From positions 868,001 to 932,000 of the forward strand of contig JAQOTA010000060.1 of NCBI GenBank assembly GCA_029532415.1: a stretch of DNA of 64,000 bases, written 5' to 3'. Below are positions 1 to 12,644 of the stretch, piece by piece (the stretch's first letter is position 1; each line of letters begins with the position of its first letter). The position numbers and the translations under genes are program-made. Source of the stretch: Marasmius tenuissimus (taxonomy: Eukaryota; Basidiomycota; Agaricomycetes; Agaricales; Marasmiaceae). The notes below the pieces were generated by a model. It was not told the origin of the DNA and searched no databases. It was given only the letters and a program-made list of their open reading frames with translations.

Positions 1-811
1 GGAACGGTGAGTGTACCCATGCTCTCCAAGTTGGATGGGACTTGAACTTCGACCTCCAGATTACAACTCGTCTGCGGCGGTCTCGCTCAAAACTCGGTCG
101 ATGACCTGACACCAGATGTTCTCGGATGGGCGGGTTTGGTATATGAACACACACTTGGGGAGGAGAAGTACACTTTCGTTGAGGAAGTCAAGGAACCAAA
201 ATCTGTGACACTCCTCATCAAGGGCCCCAATCAGCACACCATACAACAAGTTCAGGACGCACTTCGCGATGGCCTGCGAGCGGTTAAAAATGCGCTCGAA
301 GACGAGTCATTGATTCCTGGTGCTGGTGCCTTTGAAGTTGCGTGTGCTGCGCACCTCAGTGGGCCCGTGAAGAAGTCGGCGAAGGGTCGGGTCAAGATGG
401 GTGTTCAAGCATTCGCGGATGCCTTATTGATCATACCGAAAACGCTGGCTGCCAATGGTGGCTTCGACGTGCAAGAAGTTGTCGTGGCCTTACAGGTGAG
501 GAAGATTGAAATGTTTCCTACCTGTCTACTCAATCACAGCTGTCTATAGGATCAGAATGCCGAAGGGAATGTTGTCGGTATTGATCTTCAAGATGGAGAA
601 CCATTTGACCCGACAGTCAACGGTATTTGGGATAATTACAGAGTGAAGAGGCAGATGCTTCACTCATGGTGCGTGCTGCTTGCGTTTATTCTGCCTTTGT
701 TTCTCATATTCTGCTACGCCCCGTAGTTCGGTCATCGCAGTCAACCTTCTCTCAACTGACGAGATCCTACGAGCTGGACGTAGTTCACTCAAACCCGATG
801 GCGCACAGTAA
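1..811 (+). CDS. CCT6: T-complex protein 1 subunit zeta, 3' part
   Basis: Subunit zeta of the cytosolic chaperonin CCT/TRiC, which folds actin, tubulin and WD-repeat proteins in an ATP-driven double ring. The gene starts left of the window. Coding pieces are 1-6, 60-495, 550-668 and 727-811, with three short GT-AG introns. The translation carries [14 protein letters not shown], the IKGPNQHT segment, [12 protein letters not shown], the chaperonin motif PGAGAFEVA, and [17 protein letters not shown], then [15 protein letters not shown] and a short tail ending [10 protein letters not shown]. These match CCT6 in order. The first six bases plus base 60 complete the E-R pair that precedes the conserved CGG segment. 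It converges on SET9, with about 260 bases between the stops. Family assignment is certain; only the apical/C-terminal part is present. Confidence 0.95.
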
Positions 812-1072
812 ATACTTGACGGTAGACCGATGTAGTGTATCAGTTATAGAGATCCCAAGATCAGCTTTCAACAACAAATCTATATGAACATGAATTAAGA
901 AGTGCATTAGACGTACAACAACTAGGTAAAGTATCTCGACGCGGCCGAAAGTCAATTACAACAATAACTTTAAGTACTTACGTTGCTATGTGTGGGGTTA
1001 CTTATAATGCATACAGTTCGTGCAAATGAGACGGGATAAGACTACTAGGGTAACAAGAGCAATAAAATTACA

Positions 1073-4000
1073 TCAATAATTATCTTCCCAACCTGCATTG
1101 ACAAAGTTCGGAGGGGGACCAAAAGAATGAGACGGGAAACGTGTTGAGACGCGTACTGGTTGCGGTGCGTTCGCAGAGAAATTACGCATGAAGTCAAATG
1201 TAATCGGCTTGTCAGCGACGGCCTTCGCAGTGTGTCGGACGAAGCTGGGGGGCGAGATGGGAGGGGGTATGAAATGGAGGAATTCCTGAAGGAGAGTTTT
1301 GGTCGTTAGTGAGCTATTGTTATCTGACAAAAGTTATACGTACTTCTTCCTCTGCAGGATAGACCTCGTCCCAAGTGCTCATGGTGACCAGCTTGGTTTT
1401 AGACACTGGCTTCGAGCCCGAGAAGAATTGATTCGTCTCGAGCAGGCTGTCTGCGGTTGACAGAGGCGAAACAGGAGTGTCGAGTTCTGACGAGCTCGGA
1501 GTAGGTAAACTCTCGATGTCGAAGTCAGGAGGGGGCTCCTGTCGCTCCTCCGTGGGGGTCCTGGAAAGGGACTTCCATCTACGACGCGCAAAGTTGAAGG
1601 GAGTCGGTTTATAGGTGAGTGAGGGTATTACTCCCAGAACGTTTGCTCCGGTTTTCTCAGCATCACCAACAACCTCGATTATGGCTGGGGGTGAAGCGCT
1701 GTCTCCCGGAGTATCCGGTCCCTTCTCTTCCTCAGACGACAACATATCATCTTCAGTGATGAGTGGGCCCGCCCATGCCTGACTGGCGAATCGAACTGGG
1801 TTGGGTCTTGTAAATAACCCACTGCGGGTCCTGTAGGGAGCAGGTTTGGGGAACATCCTCTGCAAAGGTTCAACGTCGCCCCATCTCCCCCTCTTGCTGG
1901 AAGAGCCATCCATAGATTCGCCTGCCCGTTTCTTCCCATCAGGAGACCCCTTCTCCAATCGTTCCTTCATCTTCTCCCTCTCCAAGGCCCTCTGTTCTCT
2001 AGAGCGAGCAGGCGACGAAGGGGCTTGCGAAGAAGCGCTCGAAAGGTCAACCTTAAATGATTTCCCTCCAAATTGTCCATTGGGTCGACGAGGTTGATCT
2101 TTGAAGGAGAAAAGTGTCACTTCCTCTTCCTCTAGTTTGACGATAACCGGAGGCTTCTTCTGTGCCCGAGGAGAAGTAAGACGGGGACGACCGCGCTTTC
2201 GCTTGGGAGGAGCATCTGAGATACTCGTGGCCGGTTCAGAGTCTTTCGCTCGTGTTTGACTCTTGCTTGGTGATAGCGATAAACTAATCCTAGTCTTCTT
2301 TGGCGGTGGTTCCTCACGGCTCGAATCATCAGACTGCCCTTTTCGCTTAGAAGATGACGCCGCGGCGGCAGCGAGTTTACGGTCAAGAGTGGGAAGGGCA
2401 TTATGGGTAACACGCTGCAGAGTGTCCACAGGGGTTAAGTCTTCCCGCGGTGTGAGCACGAAGCTGGAGGCGGTACCAGGCAGAGGAACCCTGCGGGGCC
2501 ACAATTGGCCGTAGATCGCCATGTGTCGCATGCAGCTTTAATATCGAGCACGAAATCAATAGCCGCCACCAAAAAGAACACGGGAGAATGACTTACCGAG
2601 GACAATCTTGTTGCAGCTTCTTCTTTTTCTCCATCCCGAGACCCCAAACTACCTGTGAGTCCACAGAAATGACCGGAAGCACGCTCCTGCACGTCTTGCA
2701 CAAGGGCAGGGGTTTTCCGTCCGGGCCTTTTGGAGGATCCTGGTTTTTAGGTTTCGATGGCAAGTCTTTGGGGTCGACCTGTTGCTGAATAGAAAGGAGT
2801 GAGGGCCTAGTACGGAGGACACGTGTCTCCACCTCTTCCTGCTTGATCTTCACGCTGCCTTCCTTTTCCTTCCCTTTAGTTGACCTGGTTGGTGTCGAGA
2901 CCGACGATCTGCTGGGAGTTTCTACGGCCCTGCCTTTTCCTTTGACATGGGATGGAGATGCCTGAAGGTGACTCGAGCGGGTGGTACGTGAGGAAGGTGT
3001 CAAGGAAACTGATACGTTCCGGGAAGAAGCCGCACTCAAAGAAGCCGCTTCTTGCTGAGCTTTCTGGCGACGAGTGGAGATGACGGAGCGATAGGGACCA
3101 GGGAGCTTGCCCTTGAGAGCGGAAGCCGAGTTATCGTCATTAGTAGAGAGAGAGCTGGAGAGGGAGCTGAGTGAGGATGTCGAACGAGACACAGGAGTGA
3201 GCTCTGATGATGTAGATGCCGTAGGTTGAGAAGAGTCGGAAGGGGGCAAAGAAGATGCCAAGGAGGTTAACTCTGAACCGACTTCCACCGCTAATTCTAT
3301 TTCAACCGCGGCGGGTATATCGGGAGCACCAGCTAGCGGCAGAACATTCTCGTCTTCATTGTCGCTTTCGTCCGAAGCATCTTCATCCCTGCTCGCGACA
3401 GCGTACACGCCGCGTCTCGTACGTCTTTCGTCAAGGTTATGACTGCTTGCCCCTGCCCGATTAGAGTCCTCATCATCGGAAGGTCCATCCGATTCGTCGC
3501 TGGTGTCGGTGCTGGAATCCGAGACGTCTGCTTCTTCGTCGTCGTGATCTGGCGCATACCCTCCTCGGCCTTTCTTCTCGCAAGTCTCGCATAAACAGTG
3601 TCGATTCTTCTTCCCGACTGTGCAGTAAAAATAACTCGTGTTAGTCGCATGAATCATATGAGGAAGGTCAGGGGGCCGCGTACAATAGCCATCACCATAG
3701 TGTGCTGTGATCTCGTCCCCCACATTGATTGGCTTAATGACACGGAATGTAATATATCTTCCTTCGCGAAATAATTCACAGTTGTTATCACAGTCATGCT
3801 GTCAGGTGTCGAGTTCAATAAAAGGTGCCCTCAGAGCAAGTGGCAGGCATGCGAATAGGGTACTCACGTTAACGAATCGGGCCGGACCCAGGAAGAGGTG
3901 GTTTTTCTTCATCGACTTCGAATGTATCACGCTGAAATCTCGGCGGATGTCAGTAGCGTTCTCGACGTTGGTGCGTTTCAATTCTCTGTCCTCCTCGTCG

Positions 4001-4727
4001 GTAAGGTTTGCCATAGAACCCTTCAACTCTGTAATGACACTCCCAGGCGCCATGGGCTTTGTCGCGAGAATGCACAATTCAGATTTGCCGGTGCGGTGGG
4101 AGTATCGTGAAGTGTGTGATATCTCAATGGAGCCCAATGGTTTGTAGAGTTCGAAATAACGAGATGCGTGACTGGTAAAGCGAAAGCGAATTGGTTAGCT
4201 GGGTGATGTTCCAGGCAAGGAGATGAGGTTGGCAACACACGTGGCGAACGCGTTAATCTGCTTTTGAGTGTAGTTCTGAAGGTAGTAGCGGATGGGAGGC
4301 AATCTGTGAATGACGTCGAGCTGTCAACCATTGGTGAGAGAGGAAGGGTGTCACAAGCTCTGACCTGAGGAGGTCATCGACTGCTTGTCGTATACCAACT
4401 TGCAGAGGCCCCTTGAAGAAGACGAGCTATTCAACGAGAAAAAGGCATAGATATGATGAGAAACGAATAGTAAAACGATACGAGCAGAGAAATAAAACGC
4501 ACGCGTCTGACAATATCCAGCAAGTCCGTCGCTGAGACCTTGGGCAGCCGGCGCGAGGGGTCCATTTTGTGCACAAGAAGCGGGATATTGCCCGTCCCAA
4601 GTTTCTCGACTAAAAGATGGCTCAAGAAGTCGTCGTCCTTAGATAAATCGCGCATGTTCATTATTTTGGTAGGGCGCCATGCAACGGCCCCTTTTGAGGA
4701 GGATGAGGACGACACGGCTGGAGCCAT
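1073..4727 (-). CDS. SET9: Histone H4-K20 methyltransferase Set9 (SUV4-20 type), 1064 aa
   Basis: SET-domain enzyme of the Set9/Suv4-20 family, which methylates histone H4 lysine 20 in the nucleus. Exons: 4727-4503, 4426-4365, 4303-4241, 4171-3868, 3798-3684, 3617-2597, 2535-1344, 1285-1073; they add up to 1065 codons. The N-terminal helical region leads into the SET core at about residues 125-258: SRYSHRTGKSELCILATK, the S-adenosylmethionine/pseudoknot motif NHDCDNNCEL, then GDEITAHYGDGYF and the post-SET cysteines CLCETCE. About 790 residues of acidic, Ser-rich and basic disordered sequence follow, broken by a CKTC and a CPRC pair (about residues 560 and 597). Each splice joins conserved residues, for example GDGY|FGKKNRHC. 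The last intron (1343-1286) has branch site CTAAC; without it the frame would stop at 1320. The tail is much longer than in yeast homologues. Confidence 0.9.
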
Positions 4728-5155
4728 CGCAGCAAAGCCAATGGCAGCGTGTCGAGGGAAATGGGAAAATGTTTGGTGCGGGGATTGGGGGAGAGGATGG
4801 GCGGTGAAGGTGAGGGTAGCAAGCAGAGCAGGAGACTTAAAGATTCCGGCCTTGTCGTGTCGCCCGTCACTAATTTTCTGGTCGTGACGCGGCTCAGGCT
4901 GTGACCGCCACAGGCCTCACAGGCCCACACTGCCATTTTGACACCATCCCATCATTTATACACTGTTTTCTGTTGTTCACCTTGCGTGGTATCCGGATGT
5001 ACCGGTGCGTTGACAACAGGTATGCGGCAGTCACTGAGTCAGAAATCGACTTGTTTCAACTATTATAACTACAATCAGGACCCGAAATACGCTCCACTAG
5101 GCATGATGTACAACATAAGAGAGAGAAAGGAAAGGCAGCCAGCGCTCGTTAGCAA
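4728..5155. other. Intergenic: SET9 promoter and polyubiquitin 3' flank
   Basis: 428 bases between the SET9 start (right-hand side is its upstream region) and the polyubiquitin stop. Small open frames here show no family motifs. I see no RNA gene or repeat. Confidence 0.6.
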
Positions 5156-6650
<1,495 letters not shown>

Positions 6651-6986
6651 CCACCGACACCGCCTTTTCCCCGCTGACTCCGCTTTCGCGTCAATCTTGT
6701 TCTCAGTCAATCTCAATTCGACTCGAATCCTGTGGAACACTCGCATCAAGGCAGTGAAAGTTGAATGAGTAAACTCAGCCGCTTCGCTGACAAAAGCTTT
6801 TCCTCGTTTCTGGGTATTATACGGATATCGGTAAGTACGCTTTGTCAATGTGTCTAGAATCCTGCAGTTCGAACGGCCGGGTTTTCCTTCTTCAACAACT
6901 CCGCGAAATGAATGGAGACGCTTTCTGACGTTTTCCGCTGGCTGACTCATGCTCATATTGCTCTGACACAGCAGGATGCAGCACTC
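6651..6986. other. Intergenic, upstream of polyubiquitin
   Basis: About 340 bases between the proximal polyubiquitin promoter and the transposon. Apart from one TGACTCA heptamer near 6943 I see nothing. The long minus-strand open frame crossing here shows no motif and runs through the element. Confidence 0.5.
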
Positions 6987-6994
6987 ATCTTTGT
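6987..6994. repeat. Left target-site duplication ATCTTTGT
   Basis: Eight bases directly left of the inverted repeat, identical to 7439-7446 directly right of the other end. Choosing TAGGACC as the element end instead would leave only six shared bases, so the eight-base reading is preferred. Confidence 0.8.
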
Positions 6995-7438
6995 AGGACC
7001 CCTGAAAGCCCACCGGGGGGAGGTTCGGCGAGTCGGACAAATTTTTGGAAAAAATCGCGAACTCCCGTTCGGAAGTCGGACAAAAATGTCGACCTGGCCA
7101 CCCAAGGCCAGACGCAGTGTCGGACAAAACGCGCTGTACTGGCTCATAAGATCGTTGAGGAGCACCTATACTATGTCGGTTGGTGAAGTGGTAGTCAAGC
7201 CTGAAAAGGGCGGAAGGTATGTTTTTCCGGCCCTCGTGTCGTGAGTTCGAAGCAGCTGTGTGCCAGAGCGGCTCGAAACAGGTCTGAGTGTCGTGGCGCG
7301 CCGCAGGCGGAGAAAAAAATGGAAACTCGGCGGCGGAGGCCGTTTGGGAGTCGGACAAAATGGTCCCAAACTGGCACCTTAGTCGGACAAATATGGCTGC
7401 CCGGGCGAACGGCCCTCTGGAGGGCTTTCAGGGGTCCT
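6995..7438. mobile_element. Non-autonomous hAT-like element (MITE), 444 bp
   Basis: The ends are perfect 17-bp inverted repeats: AGGACCCCTGAAAGCCC at 6995-7011 and its reverse complement at 7422-7438. Similarity continues imperfectly (about 12 of the next 18 positions). The direct repeat ATCTTTGT abuts both ends (6987-6994 and 7439-7446), an 8-bp target-site duplication as made by hAT-superfamily transposases. Inside, GTCGGACAAA occurs five times in one orientation (7032, 7075, 7119, 7350, 7382), two near the left end and two near the right. No transposase reading frame is present, so it must have been moved by an enzyme encoded elsewhere. The intact duplication suggests a fairly recent insertion. 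Confidence 0.85.
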
Positions 7439-7446
7439 ATCTTTGT
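7439..7446. repeat. Right target-site duplication ATCTTTGT
   Basis: Identical to 6987-6994 and directly adjacent to the right inverted repeat of the hAT-like element. Confidence 0.8.
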
Positions 7447-9603
7447 TCATCCGGACTCCGTTGCTTATCGCTTATCGGCGACAGAGGACACCCTAGGACC
7501 TTTGCCAACTACGCGTATAACGTCAAGCCCAAGCCGGCGATACCGTCCGTATGAGCTCGAGAAACACGCGGGCGAGCTCGGCGCTCATTTTCCTGAACTG
7601 ACCTATAGCCACGGTCATTTCCGCATCTGACGTTGACCACGGTTATGGAGACTGCCAACCGACAACGACCACGGCGTCGACTATCTTCTCGCTGTGCCTA
7701 CAAACAGAGGTCTGAGGCTCCTAGTCTCTCCTAGTGGACCTCGGTGACTAGGATCCTAGGTACCTGGTACCCCACGGGGACATGGCTTTTCGGGTATCCG
7801 ATTTGAGAACGCGACTTGATATCCGGAATCCCAACTGATAAACCTCCCTCCAAGCATTTCATGGGGACTGCCATCGTCTTCATTTTTGCTCAGGTCCAGC
7901 CTGCCAGCCTAAACGTTATTTTTGTTGATTACCATGGGCCCAAGCAACTTCCGTGTTGGCGAGGAACTTCATCCAAACTTTCAGGCGTCGGGCTGATCAC
8001 TATCACTCTACCCCTCGTCTCTCATAGATGCCGCTTCAGGCGCGGGCAACGAACTAGCTGTGGGGGATATTCTTCATAAACCTCCGATAACGCCCGTGAT
8101 TCATGATCGTACTAATGGCAACGCAAAGCGCCCCGACATCATTCGCAACCAGAGTCCCGATGAGTCTCCTGTTCCTTTCCGGTCCATGACAACGCAAACC
8201 AGCGCCCTAGATTCCTACCCAATAGACGTCACTAGATGGGGAGGTATCTGCCTTGTCGACCAAGCTGTAGCGTTCTATCAAAGATGGCCTTGACGTCGAA
8301 AATGTACCGTCTATATTATTATTCATCAGTGAGCGCCACCATCATAGTCAGTCGACCATCTGGTTCACCAGGCCACAGTTCCGGACTGTGTCTACCGCCA
8401 CTCTCTTTACCTCTGGTTGCGGCGCACGTCCCAACTCCTAGAACTCATAGTCATTCAAAGTCCGAGGATGATCACCCTCCCTAAGTCCCGGATCGTGTTC
8501 AATAGCCACCATAATTTGATCACACATCCCCTTTCAAGCCACCCCCATCCCCAACCCCATCTTGCATTCCAATCCCACTTTCCAGAAAAAAACGACCAAC
8601 TGGGATCCCCATTCCCTCGTGTGAATCCCGAATCGGATCCCGGTCCCTTGCCAACTTCCATGTCAGCTTTCAAGAATTTCAAGCTTCAGGTTTGACCTCG
8701 AACCTACATAACTCAATATACAGTCGGCTTATGTACAGGTGTGTGTATATATACAGCAAATTTGCCTCGCGAGGCTAAATCATTCCAGTCCACTCCTTCT
8801 CTTCGGTCCAACTGCGTATATAAACGATTTAGACGCCATATGTCTATGTCGCGCTGTGCTTTCTAGAAAACCACATATACACACACGCCGCGCGCTAACA
8901 CGCCAACGACATGGGTACATACAGTCTCATGATGATTGAGTAAGTATGAGTGTGCCTACATACAACGGTACTGCACGGAACAAGAAAGAACCCTCGGTAT
9001 CTAGTGTACATAGGGATGTACAACAATGGAAATCCCCATTCCACGCTATGAAATATATAGGATGAGAACAGGTACCACGTAACGCGGAACGATGGGAGGG
9101 ACGGGAGTAGGGGCGTTCGTGAACATCGTAGAGCTATGTAGCCGGGGACGGAGGCCATGGGTATAGTACAAAATAGAAAAAAGGAGCCAGGCGAGTGGAA
9201 GGCGGTAATGTGAAAAGAGAATGAACAGGGCCCGGGTGGTGTGAGCCTGGAGAGGGGAAAGGGGAACGGGTGTAAGGATATACATATGTACGTAGGGATG
9301 TATGGGGTATGGACAAGAAATGCTGGATGCAAGGATATCATACAATGAGGTTGAAGAAGGACGACAGGAAACGGTGAACAGGAACAAGAATAATGATTAA
9401 TAAACACAACAAAAGGAATAAAGACCAGAATATACACCCCATCGGAATAGGAGGGAGGGCCCAAGGAATCCAAGGGCGAACAGGAAAAAGAGCGTAAATA
9501 AGAATAGCAAGTCCGGGTCGTATAGGTGAAAAGTACCAAACATTATCGTTCATCATAATCGTTCGAAAGGAGAAACAAAGAGACCTCCTTCACGGTCTAG
9601 TGC
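7447..9603. other. Gene-poor stretch right of the transposon
   Basis: About 2.1 kb with no recognisable gene. An open stretch at about 8015-8293 (+) reads VGDILHKPPITPVIHDRT and ends at a stop; codon use is not obviously random, but it lacks a clear start and family. Around 7720-7770 there is a cluster of CCTAG and GGTACC palindromic words. From 8700 to 9590 the sequence is TA-dinucleotide and purine rich on the plus strand and probably serves as 3' flank of the FAM72-like gene. The 214-residue minus-strand frame there is Phe/Pro/Ser biased and looks like a composition artefact. Confidence 0.5.
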
Positions 9604-11157
9604 TCACATCGCACACAGGATCCTTCCCCCCACCTCCATCTCCATCTCCACCTCCCCCCGAATTTGCGCAGGACTCGATCCCTCCGTCCCATCAGACGCA
9701 ACCGGCGGCTTCCTCGCACGTGGATCGTTAGCCACCCCCGGTATCTCTCCACGTCGAATTAGATGATGCCAATACAAAACATCACCCGCCTTCAACCTGG
9801 AAGAGTGAGTCTCCGAAGTCGTACCATATGGCATCGCAATCGTGTTCGGATTCGGGTCGTTGACGTGGGAGGGAGGAGGGCTCTGAGTCCGAGTCCTCAG
9901 TGGCGAGCCTGAGCTTGAACCCGAGCCTGGCTGACCCAACAACGGCGGCGGTGGTGTCCCTTCCTCGCTCGATCCCGACCCCGACCCCGGACCCGATGAA
10001 CGCACGGCGAAGAGATTCGTCGAATGCCTGTACATGAATTGTCTTATCGAATCGTCTGATGGAAGAGACATCGCCGATGACGATGACGATGAGAGAGAGG
10101 AGGACGCCGGGATGAGAGGGGGCGGAGGTGGCAGCGGCGGTGATGTTGACAACCCGGGGATCGAACTATTGATATGATACCGACTCGGATTCGGACCAGG
10201 GCCAGAGCCAGAACCAGTGGCAGTAAAAGAGAATGGGAACGATCCTGCAATTGGGGATGACGTTGTCGAGGAGGCGGGTGATAGGTCGGCTAGATCAATT
10301 GGCGGGGTCGGGAGGTATTCTGATGGATGTGATTGTGCCAGTGTGCCCAAGTTGAATCGTGTGGTGTGCTCTTCGTATGGGTATTGGTATGGAGAAGTCG
10401 GTTGGGAATAATCCATAGAGTCGAGAGAAGGGGGGGAGGTTGCGGTCGTCGGTTCATCGTAAAACTGATCAAAGGGCATGATACCTGGCTCGTCGGGTAT
10501 ATAGTGTCGTTCCGTTCCAGTCACTTCGCTTGAATGGAAAACGAAGCGATGCCCATTTGTTGCGCGATTAGTTGCCGTGATAGATGAGGTGCAGCGTATA
10601 CACTATGGCGAAGAACAACACAATGTGGTTAGCACATATGTCAACTGGGGTCCGAGCCACGCCACGAAATATCAGAAGAAACAGGAGAAACTTGGTATGC
10701 ACTTACGGGAATGACAATCATATAGCCAATTGCAGCGCCGCACCCATGGCAGCACAAGGTCTGTGTGAGGCACTCACATGTCCTCGCAGGTGTCGTCGGT
10801 GGGGGACGACATGAGGTCGCAGGACGTAGAACGTCCGGGTTGGTGGAATATGCAGAGCAGTTGACTGGTAGTGCGTCCGAGGAGAACAGAGCAACGCTTG
10901 GGTGCAATAGAAGCACCGCCTAAACACCCTAGTTAGCAAAGACTCTCCAGAAGTAGCCATAAGAGACATACTTTCATACCACGATTTGTGAGAAAGGTCC
11001 CACAGGATTTACAGTCGATTATCCATACTTTGTGAGCAATTGGGCGAGGTGGCTGATAGGGCTGAGGATAAGGATTATGGGGGAACAGATGGACTTGAGG
11101 CTGAGGTCGCCAGACAGGATGAGGAGGAGAGGCAGCTGGATAACGAGCTGAATACAT
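9604..11157 (-). CDS. FAM72-domain protein with long Ser/Pro-rich tail (465 aa)
   Basis: Homologue of the FAM72 family, small cysteine-rich proteins with a predicted yippee-like zinc fold; the human members bind and regulate uracil-DNA glycosylase UNG2. Exons: 11157-10972, 10919-10707, 10602-9604. Splicing joins the family blocks: VWIIDCKSCGTFLTNRGMK, then AVLLLHPSVALFSSD, then CECLTQTLCCHGCGAAIGY and MIVIP|CIRCTSS, ending NGHRFVFHSSEVTG. Cys pairs (DCKSCG, CCHGCG, CIRC) are the likely zinc ligands. After about residue 170 comes a tail of some 300 residues, rich in Ser, Pro and Gly, absent from the roughly 150-residue animal proteins. The ATG at 11157 is chosen because it is the nearest to the domain; an in-frame start further upstream (about 11364) exists. 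It shares a divergent promoter of about 270 bases with RRP17. Confidence 0.8.
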
Positions 11158-11426
11158 GACTGGGGCCGGAGGAGGGAACCCAGAGAGGACCTTGTGGGAG
11201 GGAAAGAAGATGACGGGAAGGAGAGGTGGTCGTAAAAAAAGAGCGTTTTGAATAAAGTTTGGGAAATGACTGGATGACTCTGTCCTGCTGGGATGACCGT
11301 CGACCTGCGAAAGAACCTTGGAACCTCGGAATGTTCGAACGAGATTTCGGTGAATACAGTCCAAGTGCCTGCCGGCCCGATAGCCCCTGTCAGTGAACGG
11401 TCTGTATGATCACGTGTAGCCTAACC

Positions 11427-12398
11427 ATGTCTCCTCCGACCAACCTGCACGTTCTCACTCAATCGCACACTCTGGTTGCATCCAAGAAGCGTGCAAAGCG
11501 AAATCAAGTCAAGGAGGTCCTATTCGATGAAGATGCAAGACGGTGGGTCTCTCTCGATCTCTCTCGAAGCGATCTTAACTTGAGATTCTCTCTCTTTTTT
11601 TCACAGAGAATTCCTTACAGGCTTTCATAAGCGAAAAGTCGCCAAAGCAGAGGCTGCAAGAAAAAAAGCAGCTGAACGGGAAAAACAAGAACGTCTGGAA
11701 ACACGCCGAGAGGTACGTTTTTAGGCTAGACGCTCGCTTCTATCAGTTCATATCAATATCGACCCATCTACCACCATGCATCCACGCCTTTCATACCGTC
11801 TTCTGATTTCATTTCGAATATTCACCAGCAAAGACGCATGCTGAAAGAACAAGCCGCGGAAAATGCGGCTCAGGTCGAACAAGCTTATGGTGCTATTCTC
11901 CGTATGTGACCCACCCTCCCCGTCCCTCCCCGTCCCTCCCCGTCCTCGCAACTCAATGTACGCTTTGTCTTTTCGCCAGCCGACGAGACCGAATGGACAG
12001 GGATCTCGGGCACACGCAGCGACTCTGAACGAGAAGGACACGTGGAGCAAGAACAAGAATACGCTGATGAAGAAGTTCTAGCTACGGTGGCAGTCGTGGA
12101 AGATTTCGATCCTGACGCGCTATTACACGGCCCAGTTCCCTCGGACTCCCAGACACGATCTCCTGCTTCCCCGCCACACCCTTCGACGTCCAAATCGAAA
12201 TCCACAGCGACGACGTCACGACTCAATTCAAAAGCGGAGGCCTCTATCAAGAGGAAGCCGAAATCAGCTCCCAAAAAGATCAAATACGAAACCAAAGGCG
12301 CACGGAAAGCCGAGAAAAGCAAACAGCGAGCACGGAGGGCTGAAAAGGCGGAGTTGGCTGGAGGGAAGGCGGCGCGGAAAAAGGGCAAACGGAGATAA
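11427..12398 (+). CDS. RRP17: Ribosomal RNA-processing protein 17 / NOL12 family (237 aa)
   Basis: Nucleolar protein of the Rrp17/Nop25 (NOL12) family, a 5'-3' exonuclease-like factor for 5.8S/25S rRNA maturation. Exons: 11427-11542, 11607-11712, 11829-11901, 11980-12398. The signature is split by intron 1: VKEVLFDEDARR|EFLTGFHKRK, followed by a long basic coiled-coil helix (AEAARKKAAEREKQERLETR) and AQVEQAYGAIL. The C-terminus is Lys/Arg rich (ARKKGKRR), consistent with nucleolar targeting. An in-frame ATG at 11406 would add seven residues; 11427 gives the family-like short N-terminus. Intron 3 contains a small minisatellite. Confidence 0.88.
11915..11945. repeat. Minisatellite, about three copies of a 10-base unit
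   Basis: CCTCCCCGTC-type decamer repeated about three times in tandem within intron 3 of the RRP17 gene. Perfect units at 11921-11930 and 11931-11940. Confidence 0.7.
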
Positions 12399-12644
12399 TC
12401 CATACTAACACGAAAGGGATGTCCTTTGTACCATCAGGATCTCGATGATTTATGTATTCGATACATAGGCCTGTTACGGCTAGTCGATTTAGACTACTTG
12501 CTTTTTGGGAAATGTAAAACGAGCATGAAGTCAGACAACAGTGAACGCGCTGCGTTGCACGCTGTTCCACGTTGATCAACGCACCGCCGCGTGTGACATA
12601 ACCGCACAGTGCCCCTTCATCTCTACCGCCACCTCCTCCCCACC

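Noticed and set aside
1324..1343. 20-base intron near the SET9 3' end
   Set aside because: Too short to splice; the 58-base intron 1343-1286 with branch site CTAAC gives a coherent C-terminus.
2263..2514. Open frames opposite the SET9 coding sequence
   Set aside because: Shadow frames of a low-complexity coding exon.
8895..9539. 214-residue open frame on the minus strand, Phe/Ser/Pro-rich
   Set aside because: Overlaps other open frames, has strongly skewed composition from purine-rich sequence and no domain; treated as chance.
11915..11945. CRISPR-like array
   Set aside because: The ten-base units are contiguous with no spacers; it is a plain minisatellite in an intron.
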